A DNA stretch of 64,000 nt. Origin: Haliotis asinina. Taxonomy: Eukaryota > Mollusca > Gastropoda > Lepetellida > Haliotidae. How positions within the stretch are numbered: the first letter of the stretch is position 1; each line of letters opens with the position of its first letter. Position numbers and translations under genes: made by a program. Shown here piece after piece: positions 48,194-62,500 of the stretch. A model generated the notes under the pieces. The model made no database searches, was not told where the DNA came from, and saw nothing but the letters and a program-made list of their open reading frames with translations. The DNA lies in the NCBI RefSeq assembly GCF_037392515.1, contig NC_090285.1, forward strand, positions 4,281,501 through 4,345,500, in the 5' to 3' direction.

Positions 48194-50543
48194 TCCACTT
48201 TTATGGTTTATGTGTTATTACAAAATAACAAACTATGGACTGCAGGAGCACTTGTACAAACAAAACAATTATCTCCCCAACCTGCACTGAATCCAAGTCT
48301 TAATGTGTAATTGCATTTCTGAGAGAGATATTCCCACAGTGGTACAGTATGACTAACAACTAATCCAATCTATTGGGGGTAATCATGTTAGTCTCCAGAC
48401 AACTAGCTCCATGTGTCCAGCAGGGAAGGGAAGCAGCTGCTGCATCAGGGGAGGTAAGTCTTGCCAACAAGTCCTGAGTCAGCATCATCTCTATGACATA
48501 ATATCAAGAAAATCTCATGTGTAAATTTCTCCCGCAGTATCATGAGTTTGTTGAAGTTCATTCACCCACTCTCAAAATATCATCATGACTTTGTTGCAGT
48601 TTGTCATGAAAACAAGTTCAAGTGAGTGTTGCAGTGGGGAAAGAAAGATCCACTTTAGTTTCTGGGTAAAATATCATCAGTATGTAGTTTTTTTCCAGCT
48701 AAAATATCAAACGTATTGGGTTTTCCAGGAAAATATCACCATAAGCATGTTAAATTTTTCTGCGATAAGATCTTCAAGAATATGTTGCAGTGAATGAGTG
48801 AAGCACTAATTTAGGTTTCCTGGTACCTCATTTTGATTTAGATTAAAGCTATCAGTACCAAATAGTCATCATTGATATTAAGGCAGACATTAAACTGTTG
48901 TGTGTGCTTGGGTGCTCACTACAAGGATCGTTTTCTGTTGACTTGCATTAAAGTGAGCTTCAGTGAAGCCCCACTGTCCGGCATAAACATTCTGGTTTTG
49001 ACATGTCCTCTTCCGCTATTGGAAAAGAGGAAACTAAGACAGGCACAAATGTACATTCCAATCAATGGTTTCAATCAAATCTGAGATTGCAAAATTACAA
49101 AGCAAAGCCACTATACCGGTGATTAGTCCACTCTTTAGAACATTTATCAGGTTTCAAGTGTAACTGTATGTGTAGATGTTTTCATTATGACCATATTAAT
49201 CCTTTGACCTTTCACTAATCCACTTTTTCGAAACTGAACCGTTTGATAGTACAATTATATTACAAGATGTTGTTATCAATCGGCTGCCATACAGACTTTG
49301 ATGTGTGTCTGGGTAACATTCTGGCAGTTTTGTTTGTTTCACGATGCATAATGTGACACATGGTACTGAATTTATACCAACAATACACAGAGTACAAAAA
49401 GAAATTACTGGTTCATTTAATTTTCCATTGATTTATAAAGAACGCAACGCACAGTTTTTTTTGTCTAAGTGGATTTCTGGTGTGGTGAAGTGAAATGGGG
49501 TGATCACGTGATTATTGCACATATATCGCCAGATGCATGAATGTGTGTGCATGGCTGCATGTCCTTTTTACCAACCACTGCTGATGTTTAGTGCCAGCTC
49601 ATAGCCATACCTTGACAAGGTTCAACATGGACATTCATTCAGATGCCTGACTCCAAGCCAAACAGTCTAAGATACATACTCCTAGTACATATACTTTGGT
49701 AAAACAGGACCATGAGCAGACACTTGCTCAGATATGATCAGAAATACTTGTAACTTGTAAATATAATGACGTACAGGCCAAGGTCATTCTGGGTTGACCA
49801 AACAAGAAATCACTTGCTTTACAATACAGATAACAGTCAGTGATCCAACTTTGAATATAGATAACTTGGAGACTATGGTGGTTCAGCTGTCTAGGGCACA
49901 GTAGTGAGCTGTGAAGAGTTGTGTCCCCTTTGCATGTCTGGAGCCAAAGACTGCTGGTTTGAATCTTAGTGTGCCTGAATAATGTTTTAAAGCGAGTCAC
50001 TGTCTTGACTCATAGGTTTAATCAAAGAGGAATATTTCTGAAACCTGCCAATTTGGAAGGAGGTAAATGTTTGATCCACTGCTTTTAACCGATAAATGAC
50101 CCTCTGTGCGTGTGTGTATGTGCGTGCGCGTGCATGCACCATTCAAAACAAGTAGGGGACATCGGATTCACATGTTTGATAGAATGCAAAGAATGATGTC
50201 AAGGAGGAAACCGATGATGAAGAGAGTGAGTGAGTGTATTAAGTTTTACACCGCACTCAGCAGTATTCCAGCTATGTGGTGGTCTGTAAAAAATCGAGTC
50301 TGGACCAGACAATCCAGTGATCAACAACATGAGCATCAATCTGCACAATTGGGAACTGATGACATGTGTCAACCAAGTCAGCGAGTCTGACTACCCAATC
50401 CCATTAGTTGCCTCTTACGACAAGCATAGTCGCCTTTCATGGCAAGCATTCTATTCCGAGACCTTCACAGGTCAGATGATGAAGAGAAATTAAAGAAAAA
50501 TGAGACAATTCAGTCCATTCCTTTGGAAATATTTCATCTTTAT

Positions 50544-50599
<56 letters not shown>

Positions 50600-53500
50600 C
50601 TTTTCTTAAATGCATTGGCTTATTATACGTTTACAAATTGGGATATTCCCTACTTTTTTTAATGGTATATTTCACAAATCTTCAGAACAACTAATGATTG
50701 TGGCCTCAGTTGTGTCACTCCTGAAATGAATGATTTGCGCTCAACACTACCTATAACATCCACTTATATGGCAGCAGTCATGTGATGCATTTCTCCCCTG
50801 TCTAAGCCCTGATGAAATGCTCATGAAGGGGGATGGTGATGATAAAGACAGAAACACAATATTAAATTCAATATGATATTTATAAAACATGTCCAGCATT
50901 TGACTGATGACTAATGATACTCACAACACTGTCATATGACTTACTTCTTCTGTCTGATGTAGGCAGCAGCATCTACCACCATCGCCAGAACTGTGGCAGT
51001 GTCGTGTTCCACGCCATGTTTCTGTGGTATAAGTAAATCATTAAAGGTTTGTTTCATTGAATATTTAAGCCTCCCTCAGAAATATTCCAGCTATTTCATC
51101 GCAGTCAGTAAGTAATCAAGTGTGATCAAGGCAAATCAGTGAGTGAGTTGGGTTTTATGCTGCTTTTAGCAATATTCCAACAAAATCACTGCAGGGGACA
51201 CCAGAAACGGGCTTTACACATAGTACCCATGAGAGGAATCAAACCCGGGTCTTTGGCGTGATGACCGAAGACTTTATCCATGTGGCTACCCAGCTGGGCC
51301 AGAACCAGTGATTAACATCATGAGCACAAGGACTGATGACATGCCATCAACAAAAATGCTGACTCTGATCGTCTGATTCACTTAGTTGCCTCTCAGACAA
51401 GACTAGATTCCTAGATTCATGTTTCTGTGGTACAAGTAAATCATTAAAGGTTTGTTTCATTGAATATTTAAGCCTCCCTCAGAAATATTCCAGCTATTTC
51501 ACCGCAGTCAATAACTACTCAAATGTGAGCAAGGCAAATCAGTGAGTGAGTGAGTGAGAAAATATTATCAAAAATGCAACAAGACATCCCAGTATTTATT
51601 TTGTGTCCTTACCAACAGGTAAAGTAACAATATTCATAGTTGGGTTTTGATGCTTGAAAATACTTTATTGAAAATGGATGCAAACATTTCTGGTTTTACA
51701 CATATAAGTATGAGTTGAATAATTCATTAAAATCATAGATTACAGGCTACATAAGATACACTTCATGTTAAATAAAATGCTGACATCCCCACATGTGGTA
51801 GGATTGGAACTTTTGAGCATGTAAAATGACATGACATCAGCAAATGTTTTGGAAATTATGGTCAAGTGTGCTTTAATGTTGTACTTGAGAATATTATGCT
51901 CATATGGCGATGTGCATGCATGTGCATGAGTCACTACTTGTACTAGCCCTGACTTAAACTGGTTTTATAGTACCAGCTCAGTGTGATACCATGCTGCATG
52001 AATACCCTGCTCAGACGTATTATACTGACTCCCAGCCAACCAGTCCTTGTTGTACCCATTAATTCAAGCACCAGGCAGGTAACCAACAAGTACCATTAAC
52101 GTCTTTTGGTCAGTAGTTTCATAAAGAGCAAGAAACAGACTGAGTGAAGGACTTTGTGTTTATGAAGCTTCAGGCAAATTTCCAGCAAAATTACAGTGGG
52201 AGACACCACAAACGGACATCACACATTGTATCCATGTGGGAACTCAACTTGGGAATTCAGCATGATAAGCAAACATTCTCACCACTAGTCTACCACATCA
52301 CTCATACTACTGGTCATGATCAGACAAAGTAGAAATTACCATCCAGCTGAAGTTAAGGACTGAAAAAATAAACTCTCAAAATCAGTAAAAGAGCTTCTGC
52401 TTAACATCAATAAACATCAGTCAAGGAAAGACTGTCTGTGTGGTGGCTTGTTCACTCTTATTATCAACATCACAGTATTCACTCTTATTATCAACATCAG
52501 AGCATGGGACACCCCAAAATGGTCTCACCCTGTAGTCACATGGGAATCAAACCTGAACCGTCTGCATGACAACACATCACTGTAACCACTACATCAACCC
52601 TGTCTTCATTTAACAGTGAGTCACGATTCTGAAGTCTACAGATTCATAAGTGATAATTATCCTTACACTTACGCAGAATCCACACTCATGCCAAATACAG
52701 GCCTAATAATATATTTATCACAGGTTTATATTTACCACAATGGTCGATTCTACCCTGACTCAGACCCTTTGTTACATGAACAAATGCGTCTTATATCTCC
52801 ATCGTACTATCCACTGAACATAAATAACATTTTCATACAGACACCCCTTGTAAGAATTGGACAAAAAGTTGTAATTGCTGTGAAGGCCTTGAATGGGACA
52901 AGCAAGACATGACAAGGCTGGTGTGTGTCATTATCCAGCATCTCTCCTCAGTGTTCAGAGTCGAATCCACGCAAACAAAGCTGTTCATGTCACTCCACCA
53001 ACAAAGCCCAGAGACTGTCATGATCATAATATATTCAGACATTGTGAAGTTTATGTAAGCAATACCCAGGATGTGCAAGTACACAGAGGTGGTACCTTTC
53101 CTCAATGTATTACCCATCTAAAGTTTAGACTCACGAGTGTAAATATGGCCACTTAATTCAGGCAACTGTTCTTAACTAGATTTTGCAAAATATTCCATGC
53201 TGTTTAAATGTACTGTCTACTCATGAACTGATGTATTGCAAAAGAAATTTGTAACAATGAAAAGATTATTGTCATGAGGTCAATTAATGGTGAAACTCAA
53301 CGAATTCTTATAACAAAACTTTACACTAAAACACAGCTATTCACAAGCACAATGTTTGCACATGCGTGTCAGCAATTTGATGCAATTGGTTTCCCCAAGT
53401 TAGAGGAGAAATTCAAAGTAAACAGTTAAAACAAACTCAATGAAGCTGCAAGTCTGCACCAAATCACCCTGTATTTTGTGCAACACATTACAAAAGTCAA

Positions 53501-56500
53501 TTATTAAACAATCAATAGTCACACATACTATCGATGCATCTACGGATTTCTGGCATTAATCAATTGCTATCGGGGCCTCAACAACTGCAATCCATCAATA
53601 GATCGATGCAATGTTACTGCCCTACTATAGCCCATTTGACTCAAAAGCAGACCAAAGAATTGCAATGTATCTCAAAAACTAATATGCACAATATACTCAA
53701 TGAAACACTGATCATAATCAAAACATCACACCAACTCTGTGAGGTTTTTGCAGAATTTTTGTCCTAATAATAAAAAATTGCTTCACAAACTATCATTAAA
53801 ATATTGACACAATACAGTGTCTATTACAAGGGAGGAGTGCAGAGAAAGGGACAGCCAGGTGTTTGAGGAGCACGTGCACAAGTGCCAAGAAAGTTATACA
53901 TGTATATTCATTAACCTGCTGCTGTGCTGTCTCTATGCAAATACACCTGGCTGTCCCTGTCTCTACACTCCTCCCTCGTAACAAATACTGAACTGTGTCA
54001 ATATTTTTAATGATAGTTTGTTACAGAACTTTTTGATTTTCATGAAAAATATTCTGCAAAAACCTCACAGAGTTGGTATGATGTTTTGATTATGACCAGC
54101 GTTTCACTGAGTGTGTTATGTTTATTAGTTTTTGAGGTAGACTGCAATTCATCGGTCCACTTTTGAGCCAAACGGACTATACTTTGGACAGTTGCATTCC
54201 TACTGACATTATCAAGATGAACTAATTTCAGGATTACAAAATGTAGGAAATGATCTCATCACATTGTGTATGGAGGGCATCTGACTTCTCTTCAGCTAAT
54301 TGTGATGCAATGGAAAAGAAAAATCTTAACAAATTAGAATCTTAAATCTCATTTGATTTGGTAGTATAGATATACCTAGAGATGGGGAGATATTTTGTTC
54401 TTTTTCTCCTCCACTTAAAAAGGTCTGCATCATTTTAAACAATATTCTAGCAAAATCATGGTGGGTGTCCCATATATTGGTCTCGCACATTGTAGCCACA
54501 TAGGGAATCAAAACCAAGTATCTGACATGACGAGTGTACACCATAATGACAAGGCTACCATACCAACCCTCATTAAAACAGAAGATTGCAAGGTCTGTGT
54601 ATTCAAGCAGCTAGCTGTGAATAATGAAGATGATAAAAAGTTTGTTCCATCACACTCATTAAAGATTTTTAGTCGTTAGAATATCTATAGGACTACAAGT
54701 ATTTATGGTTTGAGTACATCTGTTTTAATGCTCTGCAAACAGGCTAACTGACTCATCATACAAAATGTCTTCTAAACCCAGTCCTGAAAAATACACTGAA
54801 ACAAATAAGACTGGTGGATTTCATGCACAAACCATTTCTTCATTTGAACCAAAGCATAAGAAAAAACAGATTTGAAATAAATCAATCCCTAATTGCCACA
54901 TATAGTATTCAAATAAAGGCAACATATGCATTAACAGAGGGAAAAACACTATGCAGTGACACATGAAACAGACTTGGAAAAAAATATTAAACATATATCA
55001 ATATTCTACAACCAAGTTGTAATAATGGAGACAGGCCCAAACAAATTGCCTTCATGTCAAACTGCGTGCATAATATGTACCCGTCTAAAGAGAATTGTCA
55101 GTTTATACTGCGCAGTTGATTCGTCCTTAAAACTTCAACATGAAAGGAAAAAACAATTACACAGAAACACAGTTCCTCTAAAGGTATGCATTTCCTTTAA
55201 CTATCAATCATTACTCAAATGCAATATGTAATTTAATCGAATCAACAGGCAATGTTTGTCCATACAGATACTAATTCCATCTCAGCTATTATCCTCTAAT
55301 CCTGTAGAGAGGTCAAGGGTCGTAGTTTGACCATGGAAGTCTCCCGCGTTACTACAACCAGTTGATCAATGTGAGTAGTGCTGGGAGGGAGGGGTGAGTC
55401 ATCCACTAGCTAGCCTGCAGCGACTGCTAGGGACCAGTCATTGTCAGGTAATTTCAATGTGTGGACAACCTGCAGTCGTATAAATGATGTGTGTGAAATA
55501 TATACAGCTTGGCATGTTCGCTCTATCTTCAATACACAATTATCTTCTAACTTGAAAGCAGGTACTCTCATACACTAAAGTATTCCGGGTATATCTTCAA
55601 AATTCATATGACATGTTTGACTGCATCAATCAGTGTTGACTTTGGCATAATACCACAGAGTCATCAGATAATACACTGTGATATAATACCACACAGTCAT
55701 AAGATAATACACTGTGATATAATACCACACAGTCATCAGATAATACAATGTGATATAATACCACTCAGTCACAAGATAATACACTGTGGTATAATCCCAC
55801 TCAGTCACAAGATGATACACTGTGATATAATACCACACAGTCATAAGATAATACAATGTGATACAATACCACTCAGTCACAAGATAATACTCTGTAATGT
55901 AAGACCACAGTCATAAGATAATACACTGTGATATAATACCACAGAGTCATGAGATAATACACTGTGATATAATACCACACAGTCATAAGATAATACAATG
56001 TGATATAATACCACTCAGTCACAAGATAATACTCTGTAATGTAAGACCACAGTCATAAGATAATACACTGTGATATAATACCACAGAGTCATGAGATAAT
56101 ACACTGTGATATAATACCACAGTCATAAGATAATACAAAGTGATACAATACCACTCAGTCACAAGATAATACTCTGTAATGTAAGACCACAGTCATAAGA
56201 TAATACACTGTGATATAATACCACAGAGTCATGAGATAATACACTGTGATATAATACCACACAGTCATAAGATAATACAATGTGATACAATACCACTCAG
56301 TCACAAGATAATACTCTGTAATGTAAGACCACAGTCATAAGATAATACACTGTGGTATAATGCCCTCAATCACTAGATAATACACTGTGATATATGACCA
56401 CAGACACAAGATAATACACTGTGGTATAATCCCACTCAGTCACAAGATAATACACTGTGGTATAATCCCACACAGTCATAAGATAATGCACTGTGGTGTA

Positions 56501-59500
56501 AGGACACACAGTCATTAGAAAATATACTGTGGTATAATAACCTAACTCATCATATAAAACACTGTTGAATGTGGGAAAATACCCTCAAGTCACTTGCTCT
56601 ATGTGGTATAATACCATTCAGCCTTAAGATAATACATTGATGTTCATGAAATAATCTCCTCTATCAAAATATTTTATAATTCTGACCAGTATAACATTCC
56701 CCAGAAACAACATAATACACTCTTCTTGTTAAAAATCTTCTCCAGTCAGAAGAGAATTAAATCATGATCATAATTTATCCACTCTACGGCACTTCATCTT
56801 ACTGCTGAAAGCTTTCACTTCCTCACCTTTTGCAACTCAACACATATTATCAAGCTGCAAATGCTGTAAGACAGAAATGTTTCTCGTGATTCCTGTTAAG
56901 AAAATGCCATTGAAACGTAACATGATACATAATGTCCCACCATATCATACATCAGTCAAACCTGTATAAATAATTGATACTGCATGAGTGAGATGGCCAA
57001 TTTTCCTGATCTTAAGTGCAACATGCTACCATTCCACAGAACAAAGTGAGCTTAATGATGTGTAACAGAACAGATATAGGTAGTTGACAGCCAGTGAGAA
57101 CCCCACCAAGATTCTCAACCTCAAGAAGGCAATATTTCTGTCAATGTTGGATTCTCAGGTTAGTTCTCAGCAGTCTGGTGGAAGTCTGTAAACAATTGAG
57201 TCTGGACCAGTCAATCCAGTGATCAACAACATGAGCATTGATCAACACAATTGAGAACCAACAACACGTCAAACAAGTCAGCAAGCCTGACTTTATCTCT
57301 TATGACAAGTATGGGTTACTGAAGATCAATTCTAATCCACATCTTAATGGGTACAGTGAGTGAGTGAGTGAGTGAGTGAGAGTGAGTGAGTGAGGTTTTA
57401 ACCTCAAGGCTACCCTCCCCCCACCACATACAAATGCCAATGGACAAATGAGGTTTCTGACAAAACATTTATTTGACATATTGAAAAAGAAAATCAACAA
57501 TTGAGTCTGGACCAGTCAATCCAGTGATCAACAACATGAGCATCGATCAACACAATTGAGAACCAACAATACGTCAAACAAGTCAGCAAGCCTGACTTCA
57601 TCTCTTATGACAAGTATGGGTTACTGAAGATCAATTCTAATCCACATCTTAATGGGTAGAGTGAGTGAGTGAGTGAGTGAGTGAGTGAGTGAGTGAGAGT
57701 GAGTGAGTGAGTGAGGTTTTAACCTCAAGGCTACCCTCCCCCCACCACATACAAATGCCAATGGACAAATGAGGTTTCTGATAAAACATTTACTTGACAT
57801 ATTGAAAAAGAAAATCAGAAGGGTCTACAGTTTACATGTTCTAATAAAACCTTAAGGATTTACACTAATGCTTTTAAAATATTCAATTTTCACGCATTCA
57901 GATAAATTCCACTCTGATAAATCTGTTAATTACAAATACAGGATTTAACGGTGCATTTGTAAATTTACCCTTCCTTCACTTAATTGAACATAAAAAGCAG
58001 TTAATTAACACTTTTGGCCCTGGGTCAACAGGGCTGACAGAGATGTCATAAAATCAATGAGGCCTCCACACAAGATGATTAACCATGTATTGCCTGTGGT
58101 TTTCCTTGTGTTCAAAACGGTCATGATCAGGAATTGGCAGGACCGTCAATACAAATCAGACTTTCTCACTTCCATCCATTATGCACAATTAAACAGTGAG
58201 TGTCAGTCAGGCATATGTAGGCTTCGTAATGACGTACTTAACATCCACTCCACTCAGTGCTGTTAGCTAAGAGTTGACATCTGCTACTGTAGTCTTGTCA
58301 CCAGTGAAAACAATCTGGAGGACAGGACATGAAGTGTTGCAATGGATGGGGACAGTGGCATGTGACTGATGTCTGCTACTGTAGTCTTGTCACCAGTGAA
58401 AACAATCTGGAGGACAGAACATGAAGTGTAGCATTGGATGGGAACAACGTCATGTGATTGACGTCTGCTACTGTAGTCTTGTCACCAGTGTTAATCACCT
58501 GTAGGACAGGAGTAGATATGAGGCATTGCAGCAGAGGGGGACCGGGGCATGGGGTTGTCGTCTACTATAATAGTCTTGTCACCAGTAGGGTTGAAACAGG
58601 TAAGAAATAAAACCACTCGAGTAGTCACGTTGAAGTACTTGTAAGTACTCGAGTACTCACCTTCAAGACTCCAAAGCAAGCGAGCTGACATCGCTTAGTG
58701 ATTGAGTCTGCAAGGGGGAGTCAGGCATGCTCCCCACAGGAAAACTTTGAAAATTTGAAGCTCTGAAGTATGTGTTCCTGGTTTTGAACAGGAGCTACGC
58801 CTTTGTTTCAAATACAAATTTTTGGCCATTGAGATACGTTCTTTTCAAAACTAATTATCCCATCTGACAATCCACATGTTGTTATGCTACGCGTACATTA
58901 TATTTGAAGCCCATTGAATACGAAATAGCCAAAGGACCTTCCCTTACACAACAAACACCATGTAATATGTTGTGATTTATTCTCAAACTGATTAGTAATT
59001 GAATGATCTACAGGTATGAATTAGTGACACAAGTTTAAATACAATTCCAGACTTTAATGTATAGATGGCAAGCATCTAGCACAAATAGAAAACATAATTT
59101 TTTGTCGTACATTTTCGACCTTCAGTTATTTTATAACGTTTGCTGATTCTGAGAGATTTAAGTTGTCAATATGAATGTGTCTGAAATTTGGAAATATTGC
59201 ATTGTACCTTTTTTTGCGAAACTGCCTTGGGTAGTCTGCTTCTGTGTGGATGTTGAGGTGGGTGCTTCAAATGTAGATTTATGCTTCATCTTGAGATGGT
59301 TCCTCATAGCTGAGGTTGAGCCACCCTTGAATGACAGATTTGTTTGCACATTCCAAGCATTCTGTTTGGAGCTTGTCTTCAGTTAGCTTGAAATAAGACC
59401 AAATGTTGGCGCGTGATTGCTCTGCTATGTTAGTGCCGACACAACTACACGTGGAGTGAAAGGGGAGATATAATGAGTAGAATGTTAGTACTCAATTAAT

Positions 59501-62500
59501 GCTCCTACCCGCCTCGTACTGGAGTACCCAGGTACCCGTTTCTGCCCTTGGCACCAATGTAAACCATCTGGAGGACAGGGGTGGACATGAAGTGTAGCAG
59601 TGGATGGAGACAGTGGCATGTGACTATGTGCTGCTATAGTCTTGTCACCCATGTAAATAATCTCGAGAACAGGAGTGGACATAATGTGTAGCAGTGGATG
59701 GGGACCGGGAATGGGGTTGACGTCTGATACAATAGTCTTGTAACCAGGGAAAATAATGTGGAGAACAGGAGACAATAAAGTGTACAGCAGTGGATGGGGA
59801 CCGGGAATGGGGTTGACGTCTGATACAATAGTCTTGTCACCCATGTAAATAATCTCGAGAACAGGAGTGGACATAATGTGTAGCAGTGGATGGGGACCGG
59901 GAATGGGGTTGACGTCTGATACAATAGTCTTGTCACCAGGGAAAATAATGTGGAGAACAGGAGACAATAAAGTGTACAGCAGTGGATGGGGACCGGGAAT
60001 GGGGTTGACGTCTGATACAATAGTCTTGTCACCAGGGTAAATAATGTGGAGAACAGGAGACAACAATGTGTACAGCAGTGGATGGGGACCGGGAATGGGG
60101 TTGACGTCTGATACAATAGTCTTGTCACCAGGGTAAATAATGTGGAGAACAGGAGACAACAATGTGTACAGCAGTGGATGGGGACCGGGAATGGGGTTGA
60201 CGTCTGATACAATAGTCTTGTCACCAGGGTAAATAATGTGGAGAACAGGAGACAACAATGTGTACAGCAGCTGAGGGAGATCAGGAATGGGGATGATGTC
60301 TGCTACATTTGTGTAAACCTGAACTGCAGAACATGAGTGAATGTGAAGTGTAGCAAGGATTTGACAGAGGTGTGACTGCGATTCATCAAGAATTGAAAGC
60401 TGTTAGCTTGCAAATTGGGAAAAATATTGTGTTATCATCACAGTTCTGTTATGTATTCAGTTTAACAAAACAGTATTTTTTTCATGAAAACAGTGACTGT
60501 TTATTGCCTCTAAGATGAAATGCCACCTTTGGGCAGGTCTAGATAAAAAATCTCTATCTGACACTTGGTCCAGTAGTCTTCTGAGACGAATGTATATCAC
60601 CTGGAAGGAAAGATGGGACACAGGCAGATGTACAAAGTATGACATGAAGCCTGCTTCTGCCACCAGTTGATGAAGCATGTGGAAGACAGGACCTGACATA
60701 AAGAGCAGCTGCATGAAAGGGGAGGTGATCGGGAAAAATGTCACAGGAAAACAGTCATGGAAAAAAAGTGATAGGAAAATTAACTTTTTACTGTTCTTGA
60801 GTTATTTACTTTGTTAATACTGCATTTTATAAATTTCACTTAATGGAGTTATTCTCCACTTCTCCATTTATTTGCAAAAAATCTAATTCAACAACAATTT
60901 TCTTAATATTATTTCACTTTCAAGTTAATTATTCCTGTCAGTGTGACACTGATAGCAACTGGATCTATTCAGAGTAGGAGAAATGAAGACAATACTAGTT
61001 ATTTCATCCTTAGAGGATTAGGGGATTAAAAGTCACCAGTCATATGATTGCTTGTCAATTTTCAGATTAGTGAACTCATGTGATTGTCATTTGATGGTGT
61101 TGTGATCTGTGCAGTTTATATTAATTTTAGGCTAAAATGTGGTTCAGAAAATCTTATGAAGTGCTATTGATGATAATATTGTTATGACTTGTAATATGGT
61201 ATATTTACTTTTTTTCCCTCTGACTTTTTTCCCTACAACTGAGGGGACAAGGGCTCTGAATGAAACTTTCGCAGACATTAAGTTTTCTCTTTAGTGACAC
61301 TTGTTGCACATAGGTGGAATCAAGGTTTCCAGGAGGACGTACGTTTTATAGGGGTAAGAATTTCTTGCCAACGTAAACAAAATTAATACTTGACTTTTGG
61401 TGGAGAGTCTACGACTCAAAGATGAACTGGTCCACTAAGTCAATAAATCGGAGGTGGACAAACAGCAGTCCAACTGTAGTCCATTTGGCTCACAAGCAGA
61501 CCAATGAATTGCAATGTAACTTGAAAACATATAAATACATCATACTCAGTGTCAAAACAATGTCGGATCTTTCACAAAGAATACCTTTCTTCTCCCCACT
61601 ATTGTTTTCACAACAAAACCCAATCTGGTGTGGCAATAACCAGAAATGATGTTTGGATGTTATAATGGTACATTCAGTCTCCATCTGCTTTTTCAAAACA
61701 TGCAAAGAAAAGAATTTATTTGGGCCCTATAACCTCCTAATAGCATTCTGTACAAATCCGTTTTGAAATGAATCAAGCTTTTCTACTTTGACAGGTTTTA
61801 ATAAAGCCCCTTGGCTGAAACGTCACTTCTGCTCAGTACGTGTTTTAATTGTCGCTCTGACAACCCAACACCATCTGCCTTTAACACATTTTGAAACTGC
61901 ATATTTGTGTCCAGCTCTCTTTGAGTCAACCTTGAAATAAACTTTGTAAATAACAGGCATATAGCTTCATGAAAGTATTTCATTATGTGTATCTCTCAGC
62001 ACAGGTAAATGAATGAATATTTTTTTCAGCACTTGCACATGCTTCTCCCACACCTGGCTGTCATAAAGACTACACAGACTGTGTAGTCATAATGTGTTAC
62101 GTTGATCACTGAACCCTGATGCCAGTGAATTGTTGCTCATGCAGTCAACCACGACTTTGTGCATGCCCTTCAGTCTTCCACCCACTCACTTGCTCACTCA
62201 GCTTAAAAAAAGAAAACATTGAAACTTTGAAGTTTATCGTGACTTATTGCTGTAAGGAATCTGAAGTTATGGTCCAATGAAACTGAACAAGGTACAGTGT
62301 CAGTTATTATGATTTCCGGTAAAATGGTGATTTTGTAAAAGAAAACTAATACAGATGCTGAATAATTATTAGTTGAAATAGGATAAATACACTGATAATA
62401 CCTTGATGTCACTGGCATACATGTCAATATCATCTATAATGACCACTTCTGGGAGACAACTTGTCATGTGTATGTTTGCACACCAACCAATCAGCTCGCT

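Noticed and set aside
59485..60258. A 257-codon minus-strand frame with a 32-residue repeat (LLSPVLHIIYPGDKT...)
   Set aside because: The 96-bp unit is divisible by three and open in two frames at once. The same family appears degenerate elsewhere.
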